NCBI GenBank assembly: GCA_019637395.1 | Contig: JAHBVR010000009.1 | Span: forward strand, 124,001-188,000 | DNA: 64,000 nt | Direction: 5' to 3' | Origin: Vulcanimicrobiota bacterium | GTDB taxonomy: Bacteria > Vulcanimicrobiota > Xenobia > Xenobiales > JADMJV01 | Part shown: positions 53,460-62,236 of the stretch, piece after piece | How the letters are laid out: each line of letters opens with the position of its first letter | Position numbering within the stretch: position 1 is the stretch's first letter | Notes under the pieces: model-generated | Database searches by the model: none | Seen by the model: only the letters and a program-made list of their open reading frames with translations | Told to the model about the DNA's origin: nothing | Position numbers and translations under genes: made by a program

Positions 53460-54352
53460 GTCAGGCGGTAGACAGGTCGGTCCTGACCGCCCAGGTCATA
53501 TTTATAGCGCTCGGTACCACGCAAAAAATCATATTCGGAACAGCCATCCAGACAGGCCTTCTTTATACAAAAACCGAGCAGCACCAGACCCGGGGCCAGA
53601 CCTGAAAATTCCGGATCATATCCGGAATTGTAGAGGTGGACGATGTTGTTAAAACAGATCTGGTACATGCTGGCCAGAGCCGTCTGACCGTCCCACAGCA
53701 CACTGAGCCGCAGCATTCCGGCCTCGGCCAAGGATAAGGTCAGAGCTCGGAAAAAGTCTTCCGAATGGCCCATGAAGTCGGCTTTCTCGGCCGAACTCAG
53801 GCGGTGCAGGCGCAGGAAAGTCTCGATATCGCCGTCATGGGTGACGTGCACTCGGTGCCGTGCCATGCGTTCGGCTCGGCGCATTTTGCGGCGCAGTTCG
53901 TGGCGATTTTTCTTGCTCAGGCCATTGAGATAATGCTCAAAATCGCCTTCGAGTTTCACAAAAGGCGACTGGTCGGTGATTTCCAGTCGGTCTCCGTCTC
54001 GCTGCGACTGCAGGGCCCAGGCGTCCGGCGCCAGATTCGGAAAGCGCAAGGGAGCGTCCCAACCGGCGACTTCCTGACGCAAAGCTTCCCAGAATTTGCT
54101 GGTGGATCCGAGGCCATCCAGGCGGTCCGCTACCTCCTGACCTCCCAGCAACTCCCAGGCGTCCTCGGCGCGGTGGAGCAAAATCAATTCCTGGTCCTGC
54201 CAGCAACCCAGGCGCAGCCGCCGGGCAAAGGACTTGCTCCAGGGCTGCAAAAATGGGCAGGTAAGAAAAGGGCTGGGCCGCGGATGGTCCATCACCCGCT
54301 TCATCCAGAGGGAGCGATCGATGTCCCCCAATTCTTCATACCAGCGCCACAC
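53447..54352 (-). CDS. CelD/BcsL-type acyltransferase (Acetyltransf_6)
   Basis: The product has 301 residues with two GNAT-like halves, as in CelD/FemAB-related proteins. Seen are NGLSKKNRHELRRKMRRAER, FLRLHRLSSAEKADFM, ASMYQICFNNIVHLYNSGYD and YDFLRGTERYKYDLGG. These are typical of the Acetyltransf_6 family found in polysaccharide loci. The start is placed at GTG 54352, because VWRWYEEL matches the family lead-in. An ATG at 54304 is an alternative. The region upstream is shared with the divergent GNAT gene, and the two may overlap by about 30 bases. Confidence 0.78.
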   Translation of the reverse strand: MWRWYEELGDIDRSLWMKRVMDHPRPSPFLTCPFLQPWSKSFARRLRLGCWQDQELILLHRAEDAWELLGGQEVADRLDGLGSTSKFWEALRQEVAGWDAPLRFPNLAPDAWALQSQRDGDRLEITDQSPFVKLEGDFEHYLNGLSKKNRHELRRKMRRAERMARHRVHVTHDGDIETFLRLHRLSSAEKADFMGHSEDFFRALTLSLAEAGMLRLSVLWDGQTALASMYQICFNNIVHLYNSGYDPEFSGLAPGLVLLGFCIKKACLDGCSEYDFLRGTERYKYDLGGQDRPVYRLTWAS

Positions 54353-55163
54353 GCCAGGGCGGGTTCCTTTCCAGGACGCTTTTTCCTGGCAGGAACGCCT
54401 TTGTTCTGATCGCGTCCGGGCCTTGTCGGAGCTTTGTAGCGCCCACGACGGACACCGCAACCTCGATGACGGCTTATTCCAGGAGGTATTGGCCGGCTCC
54501 GCCCGGGCCTGGCTGGAAGCGGAAGGGCGCGCCTACCTGCAGTTGGGCTCCCAACAATTGGAAATTCTCGTCCACCCCGATTGGCGCGGCCAGGGCTGGG
54601 GCTCCTGGCTGCTGGGCCGAGCCCTGCAGGAAAGACCTCAGATCACCACCTGGGCCTACGGAGACCGGGAAGAAACGGTGAAATGGCTGGAACGCCACCA
54701 GTTCACCAGCCACCGCCTGCTCTTCAAGCTGCGCTTTGAACAGGAACCGCCGCCACCGCCGGATTGGCCCCCCGGCTGGCACCTGAAGACCTACCGAGAG
54801 GAAGACGCCGAGGCCTGGCATCGCTTGCACGTCGGTTTGCAGAAGGACCCCTCGCGAGCCTGGACACTGAGCCGGCTGGAGCGGCAATTATCCCGTCCCG
54901 AAACCCCTCCGGAGCGTTTCTGGCTGCTCTGGGAGGGTGTTCATGTACGGGGCTATGTGTGGCTGAAGGACGACGAAATCTTCCTGTTGGCCCTGGATCC
55001 CGCCGCGCGCGGCCAGGGAGTTGGAAGACGTCTGCTCCAATGGGCCATGTCGCAGTCGCGCGGAACCTGGGGCTTTTGCGACCAGCTCGAAACGGTGGCG
55101 CTGTATCGCAAGCTGGGCTTCACCGAGGTGGGGAGAGACCGGTGCCTACGCCGCTCCACGTAA
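54321..55163 (+). CDS. Tandem-GNAT acetyltransferase, MshD-like
   Basis: The product has 280 residues and two GNAT domains. Domain 1 has the acetyl-CoA loop at 88-98 (WRGQGWGSWLL) and domain 2 at 229-239 (ARGQGVGRRLL). ALYRKLGFTEVGRD is typical of the GNAT end. Mycothiol synthase MshD has this same two-domain plan, and segments such as ITTWAYGDREETVKWLERH resemble its domain 1. The start is uncertain. ATG 54321 has GGGAG six bases upstream, but overlaps the divergent acyltransferase start. TTG 54423 would avoid overlap. Alternatives are another aminoglycoside-type GNAT role. Confidence 0.72.
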   Translation: MSPNSSYQRHTPGRVPFQDAFSWQERLCSDRVRALSELCSAHDGHRNLDDGLFQEVLAGSARAWLEAEGRAYLQLGSQQLEILVHPDWRGQGWGSWLLGRALQERPQITTWAYGDREETVKWLERHQFTSHRLLFKLRFEQEPPPPPDWPPGWHLKTYREEDAEAWHRLHVGLQKDPSRAWTLSRLERQLSRPETPPERFWLLWEGVHVRGYVWLKDDEIFLLALDPAARGQGVGRRLLQWAMSQSRGTWGFCDQLETVALYRKLGFTEVGRDRCLRRST

Positions 55164-55900
55164 CCGATCTCTTTGGCTTTGTGGCCCAGATGGGGCAACG
55201 GCTCATCGAAACCCGGGCCTTCGGGGTGCGCGAAAAGCCCGGGGCCGGCCTGGTCACGGACCTGGACCTCGAACTGGAGCGCGCCTTCCGCCCCTACCTG
55301 CTCGAACTGGTGCCGGGCAGCACCCTGATGGGCGAAGAGGAAGGGGGAACCCGGGGCGAGTGGACCTGGTGGCTGGACCCTCTGGACGGCACCACCAACT
55401 TCGTGCACGGCTGGCCCCGCTCGGCCATTTCGCTGGCGCTCTATCGGGACGGTGAAGCGCATCTGGGCATGGTGCACGACCCTTATCTGAAGGAAACTTT
55501 CTGGGCCCAGAAGGGTGAAGGCAGTTGGTGCGGACCCCAGCGACTGCAGGTAAGCCGCTGCAGTCAACTCAAGGACGCCCTGCTGACCACGGGATTTGCC
55601 GCCGAGCCGGCCGCGCAATGGGAAATCTGCCGCCAACTACAGCGACAGAGCCACGGAGTGCGCGTGAGCGGCTGCGCCGCCCTGGACCTGGCCTACGTGG
55701 CCTGCGGCCGGGTGGACGCCTTCTGGGAAGTCGATCTGCAGCCCTGGGACGTGGCCGCCGGCATCCTGCTGGTGCGCGAAGCCGGGGGGGTGGTCAGCAA
55801 CCTGGGCGGCCACGGCGCCGGGCTGACCTCAGGCAACTACCTGGCTACCTCGGCGGCGTTGCACCCGGAGCTGCTGGCGGCTTTGCATCCGCTAGCTTGA
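55142..55900 (+). CDS. Inositol monophosphatase family phosphatase
   Basis: The product has 252 residues with the IMPase metal-binding motifs: GEEEGG (64-69), DPLDGTTNF (79-87) and WDVAAG (202-207). All three metal-site Asp/Glu sets look intact. Family members hydrolyse inositol monophosphates, fructose 1,6-bisphosphate, histidinol phosphate or PAP, so the substrate cannot be read directly. Its position after the MshD-like gene and near ino1 favours an inositol phosphate or inositol-glycoside phosphate. The start GTG overlaps the MshD-like gene by 22 bases, with GGGGAG six bases upstream. The longer open frame upstream lies inside the previous gene. Confidence 0.88.
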   Translation: MPTPLHVTDLFGFVAQMGQRLIETRAFGVREKPGAGLVTDLDLELERAFRPYLLELVPGSTLMGEEEGGTRGEWTWWLDPLDGTTNFVHGWPRSAISLALYRDGEAHLGMVHDPYLKETFWAQKGEGSWCGPQRLQVSRCSQLKDALLTTGFAAEPAAQWEICRQLQRQSHGVRVSGCAALDLAYVACGRVDAFWEVDLQPWDVAAGILLVREAGGVVSNLGGHGAGLTSGNYLATSAALHPELLAALHPLA

Positions 55901-56933
55901 CTTTGACAAACTCCGGCAAATAGGGGTCGGGCTTCGTTTTCACGCCGCCTTCGAGAATCTGCAGATGGTCGGCCACCACGCCGCCGGTCCAGTAACCGGC
56001 CAGGCCACCCAGCACCGCTCCGGGCCAGCCCAGCATGGCGCCGGCCGCGCCGCCGGCCACGCCGGCTCCGGTCAGACGGCCGGCGGTGCCCCACCACGGT
56101 TTTTGTGACTGCACGGAAATCCAGGTTTGGGGCCGGGCCGGCCACATGCGCTGATCGGCCACGATCTCGATGGCCTGTTTTTCGTTCCACACACCCTTGC
56201 GCTGCAGCACCAGGCCCGACAGGGAAGGCAGCACGGCCGACATCTTCACCTTGTGGAACATCTTGGTCCAGCGCTGAATCTGTTGCTGCTCGGGCAACAC
56301 CGTATTGAGCAGTTCGATCTGAGCCCCCCAACACGAATTTTTCAAAGTGTGGTAGAACTCGCCTTTGCGGTCCTTGAGAGCGGCCGCCAGGGCGTTCTCG
56401 GTGAATTCCCGCTTCTGCTCCTGGGTCAGATCGAGCTTGTAAAGATTGATGCTGCGGCCTTCCTTGCGGGTGATGCGATGCACCCGGTCGCCAAAGGAGC
56501 CGAGCTGGAAGACGACCCCGAAGTTCGCTTGCATGCCCTTTTTGGCCGAGTAGCTCTCGCCTTTGGGAGTCCAGGCCTCCATAGAAACCACCAGCCGGTG
56601 GTCCTTTTCCCCGTCGCTGTTGACGATCGGCTCGCTCAACTCGATCACGGCATAACCATGGCCACCGATATATTTAGGATCGAAGGGCTCCTCGCCGATA
56701 TAAACTTCCTTCACCTTGCTCGGATCGATGACGGTATCGCGAAAACGCGGCGTCCACTCTTTGGGATCGGCCGATTTTTCGTCAAAGCCCCAGCGCACGT
56801 TGTCCACGTGCAGCTTGCCGTCGTCATCTGTTTTCAGCAGGTGGGCGGCTCGCTGCATACCGTTATCGGCCATCGCCTGCCACTTGGAGTCGAGCTGGGC
56901 GGGGGTGTAGGAGGGAGCCTGCATGATCTTCAT
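55845..56933 (-). CDS. Hypothetical protein with Gly-zipper region
   Basis: The product has 362 residues. A stretch FYHTLKNSCWGAQIELLN (about residue 205-225) has a Cys in a family-like motif that faintly recalls DUF4105/Lnb-type thiol-hydrolase proteins, but this is weak. Near the C-terminus (about 300-330) a Gly-rich GAGVAGGAAGAMLGWPGAVLG segment looks like a membrane-inserting glycine zipper. No signal peptide is seen. It converges on the phosphatase gene and the two overlap by 56 bases in coding sequence. Function unknown. Confidence 0.65.
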   Translation of the reverse strand: MKIMQAPSYTPAQLDSKWQAMADNGMQRAAHLLKTDDDGKLHVDNVRWGFDEKSADPKEWTPRFRDTVIDPSKVKEVYIGEEPFDPKYIGGHGYAVIELSEPIVNSDGEKDHRLVVSMEAWTPKGESYSAKKGMQANFGVVFQLGSFGDRVHRITRKEGRSINLYKLDLTQEQKREFTENALAAALKDRKGEFYHTLKNSCWGAQIELLNTVLPEQQQIQRWTKMFHKVKMSAVLPSLSGLVLQRKGVWNEKQAIEIVADQRMWPARPQTWISVQSQKPWWGTAGRLTGAGVAGGAAGAMLGWPGAVLGGLAGYWTGGVVADHLQILEGGVKTKPDPYLPEFVKVKLADAKPPAAPGATPPR

Positions 56934-56964
56934 GAGACCATTTTAGGTAAGTCCCTTGAAAGAT

Positions 56965-58053
56965 TCATGAAGAAGGAAAGAAGTATCCTCGGCATTCTCC
57001 CATCAGTTCTAAGAAAGGAGCGGCCTCGGCGGCCAGGGCCGCGTCGCGCAGACGCTCCAAAGACACTTGCAGCGCCTGGTAGACCTGAGGAGTGCACTGG
57101 TTGAGGTTCTGAATCTGGTGATAAAGCTCGGGATTCTCGGCGGCCACTTCAGCCGCCGTCTTAGCCTGCTTGGCAAAGGTCGTGCTGGCGATGGGACCGA
57201 GCTTTTCGAAACCGAGGCCCAACTGGCAGAGCGCCTGACCGAAGAGCAGGTTGATGGTATGGCTCAGGCCGAGCAGGGCGCCCATCACCTGATCGTGCTG
57301 CTCCAACGGCACCGGACAAAGGCTGACGGCCGTCTCACGGAACAAATCGCAGGCCTGCTCGGTGGCCTCGGCATTGCCCGCGTCACAGACCAGCAGGCTA
57401 CGCCCGGTCAGCACCACCGTGCCGGGAGCGAACATCGGGTGCAAGCTGGCCACCCGGTGTCCTTGCGCGGCCGCCTTTTGCAGATCTTGCACCAGATGGC
57501 TTTTCAGCGAACCGATGTCGAAAATCAGGGGGCTGCCACCCAGGGCCAGCGCCTGTCCAAGGGTCTCGGGCAGCATGGCCAGGGGGGTGGACAGCACCAC
57601 CACGTCCCAGGACTCGCCGGCAGCCGCCGCTAAACTGACGAATTCGCCCCCACCGGGATCGCAACTGGCCACCGTGTGGCCCTGCCCTTCCAAAAACTGG
57701 CGTAACCAGGCTCCCATCCGGCCGGAGCCTCCGACAATCAAGACACGCTGGAGTTCTCCCTTGTGAGTCACCGGCTGATGAGCCACCTGGGTCTGCACGG
57801 CCGCTTCGATCAGTGATTCCAAGACCGACTCGGCCAGGGCCGGGTCGAAGCCCAGTTCGGTGGCCGCCTGACGAGCGCGCTGCATAACGCTGGCTTCCAC
57901 TCGAAAGTCGCGAATGGGCAACTGCGCCCTGCGCTTGGCCTCGCCAATCAGGCGGCTGGTGCGCAGGCGTTCGGAAATCTTTTCCAGGATTTCCCGGTCG
58001 AGGCGAGCCACTTGTTGGCGAAGCTGGTCAAGGTCCTGGTGAGGATTGCTCAT
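56965..58053 (-). CDS. tyrA: Chorismate mutase-prephenate dehydrogenase (T-protein)
   Basis: The product has 362 residues. Residues about 5-90 are a chorismate mutase type II domain (LDQLRQQVARLDREILEKIS, cited by its core RLDREIL, and RIxEAKRRAQLP-like IGEAKRRAQLPI). Residues about 105-350 are a prephenate dehydrogenase with the dinucleotide-binding VGGSGRMGAWLRQFL and HPMFAPGT. It makes 4-hydroxyphenylpyruvate for tyrosine, as in enterobacteria. The fused form is uncommon outside proteobacteria. Its neighbours do not share a pathway. Confidence 0.93.
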   Translation of the reverse strand: MSNPHQDLDQLRQQVARLDREILEKISERLRTSRLIGEAKRRAQLPIRDFRVEASVMQRARQAATELGFDPALAESVLESLIEAAVQTQVAHQPVTHKGELQRVLIVGGSGRMGAWLRQFLEGQGHTVASCDPGGGEFVSLAAAAGESWDVVVLSTPLAMLPETLGQALALGGSPLIFDIGSLKSHLVQDLQKAAAQGHRVASLHPMFAPGTVVLTGRSLLVCDAGNAEATEQACDLFRETAVSLCPVPLEQHDQVMGALLGLSHTINLLFGQALCQLGLGFEKLGPIASTTFAKQAKTAAEVAAENPELYHQIQNLNQCTPQVYQALQVSLERLRDAALAAEAAPFLELMGECRGYFFPSS

Positions 58054-58112
58054 AGGCGCGCAACTTTTGCCGCCGCCCCTCCGTGAACCTTGTTATTGCG
58101 GCAGCAAGTAGC

Positions 58113-58421
58113 TCACCCCAGCCAGTTTGCCAACCGAGCCACCTGCTCCGGAAAAAAGTAGCAGGCCGCTCCGGCCAGCCAGAGCAAAACCTCGAATCCG
58201 TAAACTATCTCCGGCCGTTTGAAATAGGGCTTCAGTTCAGAGACGAAGAGGAAGTGAATCGACAGACTCATTCCCGCTGCCCACAACCAGAGCCCGCTCG
58301 AGCGCTCCAGTCCGGCGGCCTGCGAAATCCACAGTCCGGCGGCGCCCAGCCCGAACAGGAGTAGCCCCTTGCAGACCATCCTGAATTGAATCGCATCCAG
58401 ATCGAGCACAACTGGCGGCAA
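58113..58421 (-). CDS. Small membrane protein
   Basis: The product has 102 residues and three hydrophobic spans (CKGLLLFGLGAAGLWIS, LWLWAAGMSLSIHFLF, VYGFEVLLWLAGAACYFF). No family is recognised. It starts only 6 bases after the stop of the NlpC/CHAP-like gene on the minus strand, so the two are probably co-transcribed. It could be an anchor or partner of that protein. Confidence 0.7.
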   Translation of the reverse strand: MPPVVLDLDAIQFRMVCKGLLLFGLGAAGLWISQAAGLERSSGLWLWAAGMSLSIHFLFVSELKPYFKRPEIVYGFEVLLWLAGAACYFFPEQVARLANWLG

Positions 58422-58427
58422 GCCGCG

Positions 58428-59228
58428 TTATTGCGGCATAAAGACGCGGAAACTGGTGCCGTAGTTGGTGATTTGATTGCGCATCAAATCGCTGGCTTCT
58501 TTACCGTCGCCGGTAGCGATGGAAATGTGACCGTGCTCGTGACCGGGCCCCTTGTTCCAGACGACGATGGCGCCGGCCGGCAGCTTGGGCAGGTCGGATT
58601 GGGCCACCTTCATCTCTTTGACCTTCGGATTCTTGGCCAACTGATCAGCCGCCATATAAGCGCTGGCGCCGCTGGTTTCGATACCGATTTTCCGAAGGGA
58701 GCGGGCCACGTCGCGGAAGCACAGGCCACCCTTGGAGTCCCCGTCGGTGGCTTCCGCACGCGCAATCTGGGCCAGTTTGGTGCCCGTGGCCGTGGAGCCG
58801 GGCATCCCCGCGCTGGCACCGGCAGAAGCTCCGCCACCGCTCGAGGAAGCTCCGCTGGAAGAGCCACCACCACCCGAGGGACTGCTGATGGCCGAGGAAC
58901 CTTCGCTCGAGGTTCCGCTCCGGTTGGCCATCAACTGCATCATCAAGCTCATCAACTGCATCAGAGTCTGATTCATCATCGTCTGAGTCTGCAGCATCAT
59001 TTGCGCCATCGGGTCGGCCGCTCCGGGAGCACCCAGCCCACTCAAAGGAGACACACCCGCGCCCGGCATCAGCCCCTGAAGTCCACCCAGTCCCGGGATA
59101 CCACCGCCAGCCGAACCGCAACGGCAACTGGCCGCATTGCTCAGGGAGGGGCCACCGAAATTAATGGTGGTGCTGGTCAAACTCAGGCCAGGAGAACCTA
59201 CTTGATTGAGCGTTTGCAAAGGATCCAC
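58428..59228 (-). CDS. Low-complexity protein with NlpC/CHAP-like C-terminal domain
   Basis: The product has 266 residues. The first part has Met-rich runs (MMQLMANR, near residues 78-100) and a Ser/Gly-rich linker (about 100-145). The C-terminal 110 residues hold a Cys in GGLCFRDVARSLRKIG and a His in GHEHGHISIATGDG, which fits a Cys-His papain-like (NlpC/P60 or CHAP) peptidase or amidase. There is no signal peptide, so it may be secreted by a special system or act inside the cell. Start GTG 59228 has GGAGG seven bases upstream. Confidence 0.7.
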   Translation of the reverse strand: MDPLQTLNQVGSPGLSLTSTTINFGGPSLSNAASCRCGSAGGGIPGLGGLQGLMPGAGVSPLSGLGAPGAADPMAQMMLQTQTMMNQTLMQLMSLMMQLMANRSGTSSEGSSAISSPSGGGGSSSGASSSGGGASAGASAGMPGSTATGTKLAQIARAEATDGDSKGGLCFRDVARSLRKIGIETSGASAYMAADQLAKNPKVKEMKVAQSDLPKLPAGAIVVWNKGPGHEHGHISIATGDGKEASDLMRNQITNYGTSFRVFMPQ

Positions 59229-59362
59229 GGTGTTACCTCCATACTCGATAGGTCTCCAGGATACTTAAGGATGCATAAAACATGAATAAGACCCGGCGAC
59301 CGTTTGTAAACAAGTTGTAAGAGATTGGCGAGACCATGGTCATAAATGCGCAATAGCCGAGG
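59229..59362. promoter_or_regulatory. Intergenic spacer with likely promoter
   Basis: These 134 bases lie between two minus-strand genes. The ribosome binding site GGAGG (59238-59234 area) for the NlpC/CHAP-like gene is clear. The rest is AT-richer than its surroundings (runs such as TTGTAAACAAGTTGTAAG), which fits a promoter region, but no consensus pair stands out. No RNA gene or terminator is seen. Confidence 0.35.
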
Positions 59363-60064
59363 TCAGACCGCCAATAACAACTCTAAAACTCGTTCCGTTT
59401 CCTCCAGATGCTCCAGACAATGATCCGGCAGAAACTCCATCAAGCTGTCACGGCTATAACTCCCGGTGGCCACCGCCAACACGCGCGAGCCGCAGGCACG
59501 GGCAGCATGAATGTCATGGTGGGTATCACCGATAAACCAGGTCTGGGCGGGCAAAAACTCATGACCGTAGTGGCGCCGGGCCCGTTCCAAAGCGATCGGC
59601 CCCAGACGGTTACGATCGGCGCAGTCCGAGCCGAAAGCTCCGATGGGAAAATACCGGTTGAGTCCAAAAACTTCCAGCTTCATACGCGCGGTCACCTCCA
59701 GATTGCCGGTCAGCACGCCCAGGCGCAGCTCCGGGTGTTCGTGCATCAGGTCGACCAGAGCCTGAACGCCACGTTCCAGGCGTGCACCCTGACGACGAGC
59801 CTGCAACTCCACTTCCAGCAACTCCGGATAGATCTCGAAGACCAGTTGTTCCAACTCGTTCCAGCGCGCCATGGGTACACCGGCTTCGTGGAACATAGCG
59901 CGCACGATGTTCGGATCGGTCTGGCCCGAGGGAGGCACCTTGCTCAATTGGAAGGGTTGGCCCAGCACCTGAGCCAGAGCCTGGCTCAGGGCCACCATAC
60001 CGGAACCATCGGTGCGCAGTAAGGTGCAGTCGATATCGAAAAGAATCAACCGGGGCTGGGGCAT
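59363..60064 (-). CDS. HAD-superfamily phosphatase (Gph-like)
   Basis: The product has 233 residues. HAD motif 1 is LFDIDCTLL (DxDxT), motif 2 LGVLTGN, and motif 4 FIGDTHHDIHAA. This looks like a phosphoglycolate-phosphatase-type member, with a cap domain between motifs 1 and 2. Substrate is unknown. Its ATG lies inside the end of the upstream HAD gene (19-base overlap), so the two are coupled. Confidence 0.88.
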   Translation of the reverse strand: MPQPRLILFDIDCTLLRTDGSGMVALSQALAQVLGQPFQLSKVPPSGQTDPNIVRAMFHEAGVPMARWNELEQLVFEIYPELLEVELQARRQGARLERGVQALVDLMHEHPELRLGVLTGNLEVTARMKLEVFGLNRYFPIGAFGSDCADRNRLGPIALERARRHYGHEFLPAQTWFIGDTHHDIHAARACGSRVLAVATGSYSRDSLMEFLPDHCLEHLEETERVLELLLAV

Positions 60065-60804
60065 TGCTCGCTCAGCATCGTCTTGAGATCGTGAGCCAGG
60101 CTGAAAACCTCCAGCACCGGATAGCCGGCGGCGACGGCCCGCTGGCGTTCCGCGGCCGTATTATAGCCCCAGGCGGCCAACCCACAGGCCGCTCCGCTGG
60201 GACGCACCTGATCCAGATTCTCCACCAAATCGTCGATGAAGAAGATTTGAGTGGGCTCCACTCCGTGCTGCTGGCACAGAGCCTTGATCTGGTCTCCCTT
60301 GTGCACAGCCAGTTCCTTACCGTAAATCGGCAATTCCAGGCCGGCCGAGGCCAGCAGCGCCTGAGCGGACTTGGTGTCCTTGGTGGTGCAAACCACGATC
60401 TGGTCAAATACTTTGCGCAACTCGTCAAACTGCTGCAACAACAGAGGGTAGGGCTGCTGAAAAGAGAGCCATTCTTGCCAATGCTCATCGCGCGTTTTCT
60501 CGCGCAAGGCATAGAATTCCTTAGAAAACGCCTGGGTTTCGGCGGCCTTGTCGCGCTGCAGCTTTTCAAATTCCGCCTTGGGGAAATGGGTCAGGTCGCC
60601 CTCGGGATCGGCCATAGCCAGTTGCAGCACCAGCAGAAAATCGCCACCCGTGCGCACCAACCAGCGTCCGCGCCGAAAGGCGGCTTCCAAATCCGAGCAC
60701 GGCAAACCGTACATTTCAGTGTAAACGCGCCGGGCCATGACGAAACACTCGCCCACGCTATCCCAGATCACCCCGTCAAAATCGAGAGCCAGAACTCGCT
60801 TCAT
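60046..60804 (-). CDS. HAD-superfamily hydrolase
   Basis: The product has 252 residues. Motif 1 is LALDFDGVIWDS (DxDxV), motif 2 QIVVCTTKDTKS, and motif 4 IFFIDDLVENLDQV. The third residue in motif 1 fits phosphatases. The sequence differs from the downstream HAD protein, so they are not a recent duplication. It overlaps gltX by ATGA and the next HAD gene by 19 bases, so all three genes are one operon. Confidence 0.88.
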   Translation of the reverse strand: MKRVLALDFDGVIWDSVGECFVMARRVYTEMYGLPCSDLEAAFRRGRWLVRTGGDFLLVLQLAMADPEGDLTHFPKAEFEKLQRDKAAETQAFSKEFYALREKTRDEHWQEWLSFQQPYPLLLQQFDELRKVFDQIVVCTTKDTKSAQALLASAGLELPIYGKELAVHKGDQIKALCQQHGVEPTQIFFIDDLVENLDQVRPSGAACGLAAWGYNTAAERQRAVAAGYPVLEVFSLAHDLKTMLSEQCPSPG

Positions 60805-62225
60805 CTCAATACCTCAGCCGCCTTACGCAAACGTCTCACGCAAATTTCCCGCCCCAAAACTTCCAACATTTCAAATAAACCCGGACCACCACCCACCCCG
60901 GAAATCCCCAGGCGCACCGGATGAATCAAGGCCGCCGCGGGCTGACCTTTGTCTTCGCAGAACTTGCGCAGGGCCGCTTCCAGCTCGGCGGACCGCCATT
61001 CAGGCAAGTCCTCCAACTGAGCGGCAAACTCCCGCACCAGTTCTGCCGATTCGGGCTTCCAGCGCTTCTTAGCGGTGGCTTCGTCATAACTTTCGGGATC
61101 GGCGTAAAAGTACCTGGCTCCGGCCACGAAGTCTGGGAGCAGAGTACAACGCTGCTTCATCAGGCCTACCACGCGCACCAGAAAAGCCCGCTCGGGCACC
61201 GCCAGGGCAGCCTTGCGAAACCACTCCGGCAAAAGGTCGGCGATGGCTTCATCCGCCATAGCGAAAAGATGCTGCTGATTGATATGGCGGAGTTTATCGA
61301 AGTCAAAAACGGCCGGGGACGGATGGACGCGCTCCAGAGCGAACACTTTCTCCATCTCCTCCAGGCTCCACACTTCGCGGTTGTCTCCGTTGCTCCAACC
61401 CAGCAGGGCCAGGAAATTGAGCAAACCGGCCGGCAGATAGCCCTGCTCGCGATACTCGTTGACGGAAACGTCTCCGTCGCGCTTGGAGAGTTTTTTGCCG
61501 GAGAGGTTGACCACCAGCGAAAGATGGGCGAAGCGCGGCGGCGTCCAACCGAAGAAGCGGTAGAGCAAGAGGTGCTTAGGAGTGGAAGTCAGCCACTCTT
61601 CACCCCGGATTACGTGGGAAATCTCCATTTCGTGGTCGTCCACCACGGCCGCCAGGTGGTAGGTGGGGAATCCGTCGGACTTGAGAATCACCTGGTCGTC
61701 TACCTGGGCGCTATCAAAACGCACCTGGCCGCGAACCAGGTCTTCAAAATCGACGCTCTCGCCGAGCGGCACCTTCATACGAATGACGTGGGCCTCGCCG
61801 GCCTCGGCCCGCCGTCGCGCTTCGGCCACATCGTAGTCGCGATAACGGCGATCATAGCCGCCGTGATTTTGACGCATCTCGGCCAGTTCTTCGGCACTGG
61901 CGAAGCAGCGGTAGGCCTGCCCGGACTCCAGCAGTTGATCGGCATATTTCCTGTAGATGGGCAGTCGCTGGCTTTGCACGTATGGACCATGGTCGCCCTC
62001 GGGATGGCAGCCGGCCCCCTCATCCGGGAAGATGTTGGCCCAGCGCAGATTATCCAGAATATTTTGGACCGCGTCCGGAACCAACCGGGATTGGTCGGTG
62101 TCCTCCACGCGCAAGAGAAACTTACCGCCGTGGCGCCGGGCCAGCAGATAGTTGTAGAGGGCCGTGCGCAGACCACCGACATGCAGATAGCCGGTGGGGC
62201 TGGGGGCAAAGCGGACTCGGGTCAT
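60801..62225 (-). CDS. gltX: Glutamyl-tRNA synthetase
   Basis: The product has 474 residues. Class I motifs: the HIGH-like element in SPTGYLHVGGLRTALYNYL, cited by its core YLHVGGLRT, and KMSKS-like KLSKRDGDVS. Other family stretches: RVEDTDQSR and EEWLTSTPKHLLLY. The AESLVGEL-type anticodon-binding half is present. It starts 11 bases after the MoxR gene's stop on this strand. It probably shares a transcript with MoxR and the HAD genes. Confidence 0.96.
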   Translation of the reverse strand: MTRVRFAPSPTGYLHVGGLRTALYNYLLARRHGGKFLLRVEDTDQSRLVPDAVQNILDNLRWANIFPDEGAGCHPEGDHGPYVQSQRLPIYRKYADQLLESGQAYRCFASAEELAEMRQNHGGYDRRYRDYDVAEARRRAEAGEAHVIRMKVPLGESVDFEDLVRGQVRFDSAQVDDQVILKSDGFPTYHLAAVVDDHEMEISHVIRGEEWLTSTPKHLLLYRFFGWTPPRFAHLSLVVNLSGKKLSKRDGDVSVNEYREQGYLPAGLLNFLALLGWSNGDNREVWSLEEMEKVFALERVHPSPAVFDFDKLRHINQQHLFAMADEAIADLLPEWFRKAALAVPERAFLVRVVGLMKQRCTLLPDFVAGARYFYADPESYDEATAKKRWKPESAELVREFAAQLEDLPEWRSAELEAALRKFCEDKGQPAAALIHPVRLGISGVGGGPGLFEMLEVLGREICVRRLRKAAEVLR

Positions 62226-62236
62226 GGAATCTCTCC

